This document shows positions 24,913 through 32,631 of a stretch of DNA of 55,491 nucleotides, piece after piece; position 1 is the first letter of the stretch; each line of letters begins with the position of its first letter. Under the pieces are notes generated by a model, which made no database searches, had not been told where the DNA came from, and saw only the letters and a program-made list of their open reading frames with translations. This stretch comes from Embleya scabrispora DSM 41855. GTDB taxonomy: Bacteria; Actinomycetota; Actinomycetes; Streptomycetales; Streptomycetaceae. Location of the stretch: positions 1-55,491 of the forward strand of contig NZ_KB889700.1 of the NCBI RefSeq assembly GCF_000372745.1, given 5' to 3'. The translations under genes and the position numbers were made by a program.

Positions 24913-25767
24913 ATGACCATCCTCGTCACCGGAGCCCGCGGCAGCGTCGCGCGCGGTGTCATCACCCGCCTCGTCGCCGCCGGCCGGTCCGTGCGGATCG
25001 CGAGCAGCGACCCGACCGAACTCGAACCGACCGCCGGTGTCGAAGCCGTCCGCCTCTCGCTGCGCGAACCCGACAACGCCGCCGAGGTGTTGCGCGACGT
25101 CACCAGCGTCTTCCTCTACGCCGAGGCCGCCGGCATCGCCGACTTCGTCAAGGCCGCCCAGGCCGCCGACGTCCGGCACATCGTGCTGCTGTCCTCGGCC
25201 TCGACCAACGCCCCCGACCCGCAGAGCAATCCGCTCGCGGCGAGCCACCACGCGGTCGAGGTCGCGGTCACCGAGTCCGAAATTCCGTACACGGTGCTCC
25301 GCCCCGGCGCGTTCGCCGGCAACGCGATCGGCTGGAAGTACCAGCTGATGGGTGGCGGCAGCATCCAACTGCCCTACCCCAACGCCCAGGTCGCCCCGAT
25401 CCACGAGGAGGACATCGCCGACGTCGCCACCGCGATACTCCTGGCCGGCGACCACCTCGGTGAGACGCTCGACCTCAACGGCCCCGAGTCGCTGTCCTTC
25501 GTCGAGCAGATCGCGATCCTGGTCGATGTCCTGGGCCGCGAGCTGCCGTTCACCGAGGTCACCCGCGACGAGGCGCTCGCCGGCCTGACCCGGCACATGC
25601 AGCCCGGCTACGCGAACGCGCTGCTGGACCTGTGGGAGTCGGCGGTCGACCCCGAGCCGATTTCCGGCACCACCGAGGCGATCACCGGCAAGCCGGGCCG
25701 CACCTTCCGCGCATGGGCGCACGACCACCGCGAGGACTTCGCCGACGGCGACGGGCAGCGCGGGTAA
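24913..25767 (+). CDS. NmrA-like NAD(P)-binding protein
   Basis: 284 residues, atypical SDR of the NmrA/QOR2 type. The N-terminal MTILVTGARGSVARGVI is the glycine-rich cofactor loop (GARGSVA in place of GxxGxxG, still three small residues at the needed sites). IVLLSSASTN and YTVLRPGAFAGN are the family strands, and the active-site Tyr/Lys of classical SDRs is missing. Such proteins reduce quinones or act as redox sensors. The start ATG has AAGGAAACGAG upstream. A strong hairpin follows the stop. No partner gene is obvious; the upstream exporter is separated by the repeat tract. Confidence 0.85.
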   Translation: MTILVTGARGSVARGVITRLVAAGRSVRIASSDPTELEPTAGVEAVRLSLREPDNAAEVLRDVTSVFLYAEAAGIADFVKAAQAADVRHIVLLSSASTNAPDPQSNPLAASHHAVEVAVTESEIPYTVLRPGAFAGNAIGWKYQLMGGGSIQLPYPNAQVAPIHEEDIADVATAILLAGDHLGETLDLNGPESLSFVEQIAILVDVLGRELPFTEVTRDEALAGLTRHMQPGYANALLDLWESAVDPEPISGTTEAITGKPGRTFRAWAHDHREDFADGDGQRG

Positions 25768-25799
25768 ATCCCCGACAACCGCTCGGATACCACCACTTC

Positions 25800-25836
25800 G
25801 GACCGGCCGGACCGGCACAATCCGGCCGGCCGGTCC
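25800..25836. terminator. Terminator hairpin after NmrA-like gene
   Basis: Perfect 11-bp arms GGACCGGCCGG (25800-25810) and CCGGCCGGTCC (25826-25836). Confidence 0.75.
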
Positions 25837-25933
25837 ACGCTTTGGTGGAGTTCTCGGTCCCTCGCTCCCCAAGGGGTTGTCGCGATGTCTACCCTGCTGT
25901 TCAGACCGGCCGTTTCCCGAACTCTGGACGCAC

Positions 25934-26611
25934 ATGACCGTCGCGCTTCACACCGGCGCGGGTGCCGCAATCGAGGTACGCCGCGCGCTCCAGGCTGATG
26001 AAGCCAGGGACGTTCCCGAACACACGTGGGTCGGCCCGATCGTCCGGGCCCGCCCGCAGGGCGAACGGCACTACGAGGACATCGCGTACATCGACGCGGC
26101 GCCCACCGACGGCATGGGCAGTTCCCCCTCGCGCCACCTGATCCTGTGGGCCGACCGGGCCCGCCGCCGGCGGATCGCGGCGGTGGGCACGTACTCCGCC
26201 GCCGCCGACTACGCGGTCTACAGCATCACCGGCCCGGCCGGCGAACACCTGGCGACCGTGCATCGTGAACAGGGCAGCATCCGCCGGCTGCGCCGCACGT
26301 CCTGGACGATTCGCCCGGCCGAGGGCCCCACACTGCACGCGGCCAAGGGCACCACCTTCGGCTGGATCGCGTGGTGGGCGCTGTCGCCGCTGTGGGGCCT
26401 GATGATGGCCGTCGCCGTACTCGGCGGCAAGGCCCCGAGGTTGCCTCTGCGCACGATCTGGCGCCACGACGGCAGGCGCGTGTTCGAATACCTGGGCAGC
26501 GTCGGCACCACAGACTCGTACGAACTTCCACCGGGCCACGTGGACGGCCGCGTACTCCTGGCCCTGGCCGCCCTGCACAACAGCCATCCCGGCTGGTACG
26601 ACCGCCTGTAG
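25934..26611 (+). CDS. Hypothetical protein with one membrane segment
   Basis: About 225 residues from the ATG at 25934. I do not recognise the family. The N-terminal half is beta-rich and reads like a repeated strand pattern (RRIAAVGTYSAAADYAVYSITGPAGEHLATVHREQ), vaguely like LURP-one or scramblase-type folds, which is only an impression. A hydrophobic segment at about 155-178 (GWIAWWALSPLWGLMMAVAVLGG) could be a membrane helix or a buried beta hairpin. It is followed by RTIWRHDGRRVFEYLG and a soluble end. It is transcribed alone after a terminator and converges on the next gene. Confidence 0.75.
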   Translation: MTVALHTGAGAAIEVRRALQADEARDVPEHTWVGPIVRARPQGERHYEDIAYIDAAPTDGMGSSPSRHLILWADRARRRRIAAVGTYSAAADYAVYSITGPAGEHLATVHREQGSIRRLRRTSWTIRPAEGPTLHAAKGTTFGWIAWWALSPLWGLMMAVAVLGGKAPRLPLRTIWRHDGRRVFEYLGSVGTTDSYELPPGHVDGRVLLALAALHNSHPGWYDRL

Positions 26612-26690
26612 CGACGCGAACGGGCGGGGTGCGAACGGAAGGGAGCGGGGGGAGGGGCGTGAACGGGGCGCGGACGCCGGCGCCGGTGCG

Positions 26691-27116
26691 TCAGGGCGCG
26701 GCCCGCCAAAGACCCCCGGGCGGCACCGCCGTCTCACAGTCGTCGCACAGCGTCAGGCGCAGGTGTCGGGTGCCGCGCAGCGTGCCGGGGCGGCCGCAAC
26801 TCTCGCAAACGGCACGGGAAAGGCGATCGAACTCCGCTGTCACGGCGCGGAGCCGGCCGGCCTCCTCCTTGGTCCAGTCGGCGCCGTTGGGCGTCGACGG
26901 CCGGGGATCGGCCTGGACGACCAGGGCCGCCCACTTCTGTTTGACGGCGAAGAGTACGTAGTCGGGGAACTCGGCCACCAGCACCTCATGGCAGCGCAGG
27001 GCGAGTTGGTACCACCCGGGGCCGATCCAGAACTCGCTCGACGGATACCTGAGGTGGCGCCGTAGCGGCTCCAGAACGGTTTCGGACGGCCATTCCGACG
27101 AACCGGGCGCGGTCAT
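26691..27116 (-). CDS. Hypothetical protein with C-terminal zinc ribbon
   Basis: 141 residues. The N-terminal two-thirds are unfamiliar alpha/beta sequence rich in Trp and aromatic residues (FWIGPGWYQLALRCHEVLVAEFPDYVLFAV). The C-terminus has CESCGRPGTLRG followed by LTLCDDCE: two CxxC pairs, a likely zinc-binding ribbon. It is probably cytosolic. GGAGG 6 nt before the ATG gives a firm start. No function can be assigned. Confidence 0.75.
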   Translation of the reverse strand: MTAPGSSEWPSETVLEPLRRHLRYPSSEFWIGPGWYQLALRCHEVLVAEFPDYVLFAVKQKWAALVVQADPRPSTPNGADWTKEEAGRLRAVTAEFDRLSRAVCESCGRPGTLRGTRHLRLTLCDDCETAVPPGGLWRAAP

Positions 27117-27440
27117 CGCGTGCCTCCGTTTCGGCGTGCGCCGCCGGGCCTGCCGGGAACGCGATCGGGAGCCGGGATTCGCGGCGGACGCCGGCTCCTC
27201 GGGCGCTCCCGGCAGCCGACGCTCTCACCCGTGCACCGGCGGCGTCCAGTCACCCGGCGACATCGGCGCGCACGCGTCGGCGCCGACCGCGGCGACGGCA
27301 CCGAAGAAAGACTTTCCGAGCAGGCGTCACACATTCGCGGCGCGTTCCGTCAGTGCTGTGTAGGCCCGGGAACGAGGGCCCGCAGCCGCAGGCCGGGAGA
27401 CCGGCCCGCCGGTGGAGACCACCTCACAAGGAGCACAGTC
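27117..27440. other. Intergenic region before ahpD-like gene
   Basis: 324 nt without a gene. It contains a 9-bp inverted repeat CTGCCGGGA/TCCCGGCAG (27150-27158 and 27207-27215). No clear -35/-10 or SigR-type GGAAT-GTT pair is visible; TGTGTAGGC near 27356 could be a -10. A longer open frame running into ahpD from 27120 is very basic and looks non-coding. Confidence 0.5.
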
Positions 27441-27896
27441 ATGGAAGCACGTATGGGCAACCCCGCGATGGTCGTTCCGGGCGCGATGAAGGCGCTGATC
27501 GCCCTCGGCACCACCACCGCCCAGGCGGGCGTCCCGAAGGTCACCCTCGAACTGGCCAACCTGCGGGCGAGCCAGATCAACGGCTGCAGCGTGTGTGTCC
27601 ACATGCACGCCCGCGACCTGCGCAAGGCCGGCGAGTCGGACGAGCGCATCGACACCGTCGCCGGCTGGCGCGACGCCCCGTACTTCGACGATGCCGAGCG
27701 TGCGGCCCTCGCGCTGACCGAGGCGGTCACCCGGGTCGCCGACACCAGCGACCCGATCCCGGACGCGATCTACGACGAGGCCGCCAAGCACTACGACGAG
27801 CAGCAACTCGGCGCCCTCCTGCTGTCCATCGCCACCGTCAACGTCTGGAACCGGATCAACCTCGCCACCCGACAGATCGCGGGCGGCGCCTGGTAG
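27441..27896 (+). CDS. AhpD-like carboxymuconolactone-decarboxylase-family peroxidase
   Basis: 151 residues. It has the alkylhydroperoxidase AhpD core: an all-helical fold with the redox pair and histidine in NGCSVCVHMHARDLRKAGESD (the CxxCxxxH pattern), preceded by LELANLRASQING. Such proteins reduce peroxides through the CxxC pair. The ATG at 27441 has AAGGAG well placed upstream. It is full length for the short AhpD-like group. It ends in ATVNVWNRINLATRQIAGGAW, typical for the family. No lipoyl or AhpC partner gene is nearby. Confidence 0.9.
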   Translation: MEARMGNPAMVVPGAMKALIALGTTTAQAGVPKVTLELANLRASQINGCSVCVHMHARDLRKAGESDERIDTVAGWRDAPYFDDAERAALALTEAVTRVADTSDPIPDAIYDEAAKHYDEQQLGALLLSIATVNVWNRINLATRQIAGGAW

Positions 27897-28033
27897 ACGC
27901 ACCGCCGCCGAGCAGGCGTGGACCGGGGCCATGCCGGTCGGCCCGGAGACCGAACCGTCCCAGGTGTCCTGGTGCCGCTCGGTCTCCGGCGACGTCCCCG
28001 AGTCCACCGCCGGCCATCGGTTCGACCTCCGAC

Positions 28034-28516
28034 TCAACCGCGGGCGGCTCCCGTGGGCCACACCACGTGCACCCGCTTGCCTGCCGAGCGCGCCTTCCCG
28101 ACCACCTCGGCGGTACCGCCACGCGCGCGGCCGGGCTGCCCGTCCCAGACCGCGAACACCACGTCGACCGCCGCCAACAGCGCCTCGTTCGCCGCCGCGT
28201 AGGCATCGGCGGACGCTCGGCGGAAAGGCATCACCCGGACCTCGGCGGCAGCCGCGACCAGTTGGTCGAAACTCGCGCGGTAGTGCGGGCCGACCTTGGC
28301 GTCGCCGTAGTCGGCCGAGGGCAGCAGCGCCACCAGCCGACCACCCAGGTCCAGCACGGCTCGGGCGAAGATCGCGTCCGCGCCGGCCGCGAGGCAGCTG
28401 TAGCCAACGAGCTCCTCCGGCGCGGCCCCCGCCAGCAGGTCTCGGATGGCCCGGTCGACCAGCGGCACGGTGCCGGCCGAGATATTGATGTGGCCCGTGA
28501 TGCCATAGCTCGTCAC
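28034..28516 (-). CDS. SLOG/LOG-superfamily Rossmann-like protein
   Basis: 160 residues. The start SYGITGHINISAGTVPLVDRAIRD, the glycine-rich YSCLAAGADAIFARAVLDLGGRLVALLPS and the end DVVFAVWDGQPGRARGGTAEVV resemble the SLOG (SMF/LOG) fold that senses nucleotide-derived ligands. The pattern GITGH...GADAIFA...WDGQP...GGT is conserved among Streptomyces proteins of unknown function (from memory). The GTG start has a GGACGGAAG stretch upstream. It stands alone. Members in other contexts act in nucleotide-signal defence; nothing adjacent shows that here. Confidence 0.75.
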   Translation of the reverse strand: MTSYGITGHINISAGTVPLVDRAIRDLLAGAAPEELVGYSCLAAGADAIFARAVLDLGGRLVALLPSADYGDAKVGPHYRASFDQLVAAAAEVRVMPFRRASADAYAAANEALLAAVDVVFAVWDGQPGRARGGTAEVVGKARSAGKRVHVVWPTGAARG

Positions 28517-28721
28517 GTGCTTCCGTCCTGATCGACACGGTTGAGGGAAGCCCCCATTCTTTGTGCAATCCCCCCGGATTTCAGCCGGAGTCGGCCGATA
28601 CTCGGAGGACTTCGTCAGCGCGGACCATCAAACGGGCGGATGTCGGGCGAATGTCGGACGGGTCCGGCGATCCCCGCGGCGACCACTTCGTCGATGCGCG
28701 CACCGGCACCGAGGGGGCGGC

Positions 28722-29726
28722 ATGCACCGGAGATCCCGTCGAATCGCGACCACCGCCTCGGCGGTCGTGCTGGCCGCGACCCTGGTCGCGTGCTCCGGCG
28801 GGTCGAGCCGCCGGCCGGGCGAAGCGGCGTCTCCCGTCGCCGACCCGGTGATCTCCGGCGCCCACCCGGCCACGCCGGAGGACTACCCCAAGCCGTCCGT
28901 CGCCGCGCCCTGCGATCCGCGCGAGAGCCTCACCCCGCCCACCACCCTGCCCCCTCCCGGGCAGATGCCCGTCGGGTCCACGATGGACGCCATTCACAAG
29001 CGCGGCTACCTGATCGTCGGCGTGGACCAAAACACCCGGTTCTTCGCCGAGTCGGATCGGCACAGCGGCCTGATCAAGGGCTTCGACATCGAGATGGCCA
29101 AGGCCCTGGCCCGGGCCGTCTTCGGCGGCGCCGACGACCCCGCGCGCATCCGGTACAAGGTGATCACCCAGGCCCAGCGGCCCGATGTGCTGCGGGCCGG
29201 CGCCGTGGACGTGGTGGTCGACACGATGACCATCACGTGTGACCGCAAGCTGCAAGTGGCCTTCAGCAGCGACTACTACACCGACGGCCAGCGGGTCCTG
29301 GTCCGGACCGACTCGGGCGTGCGCAGTCTCGCGGATCTGCGTGGGAAGCGGGTGTGCACGGTCCGGGCCACCACCTCGATCGTGTTCCTGCGCGACAACC
29401 CGGCGGGAGTGTTGCCGTACGCGGTGGAGAACTGGACGGACTGCCTGGTCGGGTTGCAGCAGGGCGAGGTGGACGCGGTCTCGACCACTTCCGCGCTGCT
29501 TCGGGGACTTCAGGCGCAGGACTCCGACACCGACGTGGTCGGACCGGCCTTCAGTGACGAACCGCACGGGATGGCTTTCCCGTTGGCGCACCAGGACTTC
29601 GTGCGATTCGCCAACGGGCTGCTGGAGCGGATGAAGCGGGACGGCTCGTGGCAGCGGCTGTACGACACGTGGTTGGCCGGGCCGCTGGGTCCGCAGTCGC
29701 CGCCGCGCGCGCACTACGTCGGCTGA
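28722..29726 (+). CDS. Glutamate/polar amino acid-binding lipoprotein
   Basis: 334 residues with a lipobox LVAC, the lipidated Cys at about residue 24. After a Pro-rich linker comes a type 3 solute-binding domain: MDAIHKRGYLIVGVDQNTRFF, GFDIEMAKALARAVF, the ligand-contact region VVVDTMTITCDRKLQVAFSSDYY and a C-terminal lobe ending QRLYDTWLAG. Glutamate-type binding proteins such as GluB or GlnH share this layout. No permease or ATPase gene is adjacent, so it may serve a distant transporter or a signalling role such as the GlnH-GlnX-PknG arrangement (inference). The ATG at 28722 has GAGGGGGCGG upstream. Confidence 0.88.
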   Translation: MHRRSRRIATTASAVVLAATLVACSGGSSRRPGEAASPVADPVISGAHPATPEDYPKPSVAAPCDPRESLTPPTTLPPPGQMPVGSTMDAIHKRGYLIVGVDQNTRFFAESDRHSGLIKGFDIEMAKALARAVFGGADDPARIRYKVITQAQRPDVLRAGAVDVVVDTMTITCDRKLQVAFSSDYYTDGQRVLVRTDSGVRSLADLRGKRVCTVRATTSIVFLRDNPAGVLPYAVENWTDCLVGLQQGEVDAVSTTSALLRGLQAQDSDTDVVGPAFSDEPHGMAFPLAHQDFVRFANGLLERMKRDGSWQRLYDTWLAGPLGPQSPPRAHYVG

Positions 29727-29771
29727 GCGATCACCGGCCGCCGGCCGACCGGTTCGCCGCCGTTCGCCCGC

Positions 29772-31676
29772 TCAGTCGTTCGTCCGTTCGCCGGTCAGGG
29801 TCGGCCGCAGGCTGTCCAGCACACTCGGATCCTCGATGGTGGACGGCGGTTCGGGGTGCCCGCCGTCCGCGATGTCGCGCATCGTGCGGCGCAGGATCTT
29901 GCCCGACCGGGTCTTGGGCAGCGCGGGCACCACGTCCACCCGACGCAACCCCGCGACCGCGCCGATGGTGTCCCGGACCCGGAGCACCAACTCGGCGGAC
30001 ACCTCGGCCGGTTCCCGGTGCACGCCGGCCTTGAGCACGACCAGACCGCGCGGCACCTGACCCTTGAGTTCGTCGGCCACCCCGATCACCGCGCACTCGG
30101 CCACGTCCGGGTGGGCGGCCAGGACCTCCTCCATCGAACCGGTGGACAGCCGGTGGCCGGCGACGTTGATCACGTCGTCGGTGCGGCCCATCACGTACAC
30201 GTAGCCGTCCTCGTCCTTGCGCCCACCGTCGCCGCTGAGGTAGTAGCCGGGGTAGGCGCTCAGGTAGGACGCGATGTAGCGCTCGTCGTCGCCCCACAGC
30301 GTGGTCAGCGTGCCGGGCGGCATGGGCAGTTTGAGCACCACCGCGCCGTCCACACCGGGCGGCACCTCCGCGCCCTGCGGGTCCAGGATCCGCACGTCGT
30401 AGCCGGGCACCGGAAGGGTCGGCGAACCGGGTTTGGTCGGGTGCGGTTCCAAGCCCATCGGGTCGGCCACGATCGGCCAGCCGGTCTCGGTCTGCCACCA
30501 GTTGTCCACCACGGGGATGCCGAGCAGGTCACCGGCCCACCGGTAGGTCTGCGGATCGAGCCGTTCGCCCGCCAGGAACAGCGTGCGCAGCGCGGAGAGA
30601 TCGTGTCCGGCGCGCAGTTCGCCGTCCGGGTCCTCCTTCCTGATCGCCCGGAACGCGGTCGGCGCGGTGAACAGCATGGTCGTCCGGTGCTCGGCGGCCA
30701 CCCGCCAGAACGCGCCCGCGTCCGGCGTGCCCACCGGTTTGCCCTCGTACAGCACGGACGTGCAGCCGGTGAACAGCGGCGCGTAGACGATGTACGAGTG
30801 GCCGACCACCCAGCCGACGTCGGAAGCGGTCCAGCTCACCTCGCCGGGGCGCACGCCGTACACGTTCTCCATCGACCAGCGCAGCGCGACCGCGTGACCG
30901 CCGTTGTCGCGCACGATGCCCTTGGGCGGCCCGGTGGTGCCGGAGGTGTAGAGGATGTACAGCGGGTCGGTCGCCGCGACGGTCACGCACTCGGTGGGCT
31001 CGGCCGTGGCCATCGCGGTGTCCCAGTCCAGGTCCCGCTCGGTCAATTCGGCGACCAGTTGCGGCCGTTGCAGCACCACGACGCGCTCGGGCCGATGGCT
31101 CGCCTGGGCCAGGGCCGCGTCCACGAGCGGTTTGTAGGCGATCGTCCGGGTCGGCTCGATTCCGCAGGACGCGGCCACCACGACCTTGGGGCGGGCGTCG
31201 TCGATCCGCACCGCCAATTCGTGCGCGGCGAAGCCGCCGAAGACGACCGAGTGCACCGCGCCGAGCCGGGCGCAGGCCAGCATCGCCACCACGGCCTCGG
31301 GCACCATCGGCAGATAGAGCACCACCCGATCGCCGCGGCCCACCCCGAGCCCGCGCAGCACGCCCGCGAAGCGGGCGGTCAGATTCAGCAGTTCGGCGTA
31401 AGTCAGGGTGCGCCGCGTCCCGGTCACCGGTGAGTCGTACACGATCGCGGCCTGCGCGCCGCGCCCGCCCGCGACGTGCCGGTCCAGTGCGTTGAAACAG
31501 GTGTTCAGCGTGCCGTCGGGGAACCAGCGGTACAGCGGCGCGGCACTCGCGTCCAGCGCCCGGGTGGGCGCTGTCACCCAGTCGATCGCGGCGGCCGCCT
31601 CCAGCCAGAAGCCGTCCGGATCCTCCAGGCTGCGCCGATGGGCCCGCTGGTACGCCCCGCCGGTGTCGCGGCTCAT
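29772..31676 (-). CDS. prpE: Propionyl-CoA synthetase
   Basis: 634 residues, an acetyl/propionyl-CoA synthetase of the ANL superfamily. YILYTSGTTGPPKGIVRDNGGHAV is the P-loop and its PrpE-like continuation; WWQTETGWPI and YYLSGDGGRKDEDGY (A8) follow; the catalytic lysine is in LPKTRSGKILRRTMRDIADG. The RDNGGHAVAL stretch after the P-loop and the tryptophan-poor binding pocket fit PrpE rather than Acs. It makes propionyl-CoA from propionate, ATP and CoA. GGGAGGAA lies 6 nt before the ATG. It is monocistronic, converging with the binding-protein gene, and has no prp neighbours here. Confidence 0.9.
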   Translation of the reverse strand: MSRDTGGAYQRAHRRSLEDPDGFWLEAAAAIDWVTAPTRALDASAAPLYRWFPDGTLNTCFNALDRHVAGGRGAQAAIVYDSPVTGTRRTLTYAELLNLTARFAGVLRGLGVGRGDRVVLYLPMVPEAVVAMLACARLGAVHSVVFGGFAAHELAVRIDDARPKVVVAASCGIEPTRTIAYKPLVDAALAQASHRPERVVVLQRPQLVAELTERDLDWDTAMATAEPTECVTVAATDPLYILYTSGTTGPPKGIVRDNGGHAVALRWSMENVYGVRPGEVSWTASDVGWVVGHSYIVYAPLFTGCTSVLYEGKPVGTPDAGAFWRVAAEHRTTMLFTAPTAFRAIRKEDPDGELRAGHDLSALRTLFLAGERLDPQTYRWAGDLLGIPVVDNWWQTETGWPIVADPMGLEPHPTKPGSPTLPVPGYDVRILDPQGAEVPPGVDGAVVLKLPMPPGTLTTLWGDDERYIASYLSAYPGYYLSGDGGRKDEDGYVYVMGRTDDVINVAGHRLSTGSMEEVLAAHPDVAECAVIGVADELKGQVPRGLVVLKAGVHREPAEVSAELVLRVRDTIGAVAGLRRVDVVPALPKTRSGKILRRTMRDIADGGHPEPPSTIEDPSVLDSLRPTLTGERTND

Positions 31677-31815
31677 TCGCGGTTCCTCCCGGTAGTCCTG
31701 GCGCCGCGTCCGGCGGCGGACGGCACCGGGTGACCGTGCCGCCCGCCGGCAGGATCCCGACGCGGCGGCACGAAGTCAAGGCGGGCGTACCGGCGTGTGA
31801 AGCCCCGCCGCCCGG

Positions 31816-32502
31816 TCAGGCCACCGGGTTCAACGCCGTGGTGATATCGGACACCGTCGGCATCGCGTCCTGTCCGCTCTGCTTGCCGGCGTCGATCGCG
31901 GCGTCGACGTCGTAGCCGTCGCGGGCGCCGAGTTCGTTCTCCACGAGTTGGGACAGCAGTTCGTTGGCCGTGCCCTCGAGCGCGGCCACGGCGGGCGCGG
32001 TGGCGATCTCGACGACGCGCGCCATGAGCTCCTCTTCCAGTTCCTTGAAGATGCGTTTGACCGCGGTGCGCACGATGCCCACCTCGGCGAGACCGGCGAT
32101 CGCGGACAGGCCGAGGGTGAAGGTGGCGGCTGTCGCCGCCGCGGCGATCGCCTCGGCCAGGATGATCAGTTGGGCGATCGCTCTGCCCTTGGCGACCTCG
32201 ATCACCACCGCCGCCGCGTCCAACGCCTTGGCCAGCATTCGGGCGCCCTCGGCCAGGTCGTGCAGGTGCTCGTTGTTCAGCTTGCCGAAGTGTGCCTCGA
32301 ACGCCTCGGCGGCCATCCCGCTGGTGCCGGACAGGATCCAGGCCGCGCCGTTCTTCCCGTCGGCTCTGGCCTCGTCGATCTCGTCGGCGAACTCGCGGTA
32401 AGCCTGGGCCAGTTCCTTGAACTCGTCCTCGTCGAGGTTGGGCCAGTCCACCCCGATGACGTCCAACGCCGTGTCCAGATAGCCCGGTATGGTGATGCCC
32501 AC
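31816..32502 (-). CDS. WXG100/PPE-like secreted-carrier protein without toxin domain
   Basis: 228 residues, almost entirely helical. It starts ITIPGYLDTALDVIGVDWPNLDEDEFKELAQAYREFADEI, a pattern seen in the N-terminal helical domain of CpnT-like and other type VII-linked polymorphic toxins. A central hydrophobic helix (IILAEAIAAAATAATFTLGLSAIAGLAEVGI) and a helical tail follow. It ends after residue 228 with no toxin module. It is the last gene of a five-gene run, so it may be a partner or an orphan carrier. The GTG start has GGGGG upstream. Confidence 0.72.
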   Translation of the reverse strand: MGITIPGYLDTALDVIGVDWPNLDEDEFKELAQAYREFADEIDEARADGKNGAAWILSGTSGMAAEAFEAHFGKLNNEHLHDLAEGARMLAKALDAAAVVIEVAKGRAIAQLIILAEAIAAAATAATFTLGLSAIAGLAEVGIVRTAVKRIFKELEEELMARVVEIATAPAVAALEGTANELLSQLVENELGARDGYDVDAAIDAGKQSGQDAMPTVSDITTALNPVA

Positions 32503-32631
32503 AATCGACCCCCGTCGTCGTCGCGCACGCCCGAACCGGAGGGCGCGCCGTCTCGACGTTACGCCTGTTCCGGATCCGGTACATCCCTACGCGGCATCCG
32601 CGCGCCGGATCCAGCGCCGGGCGAAATGCCG

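Noticed and set aside
29772-31676. Acetyl-CoA synthetase (acs)
   Set aside because: The motif run after the P-loop (GIVRDNGGHAV) and the length fit propionyl-CoA synthetase better.
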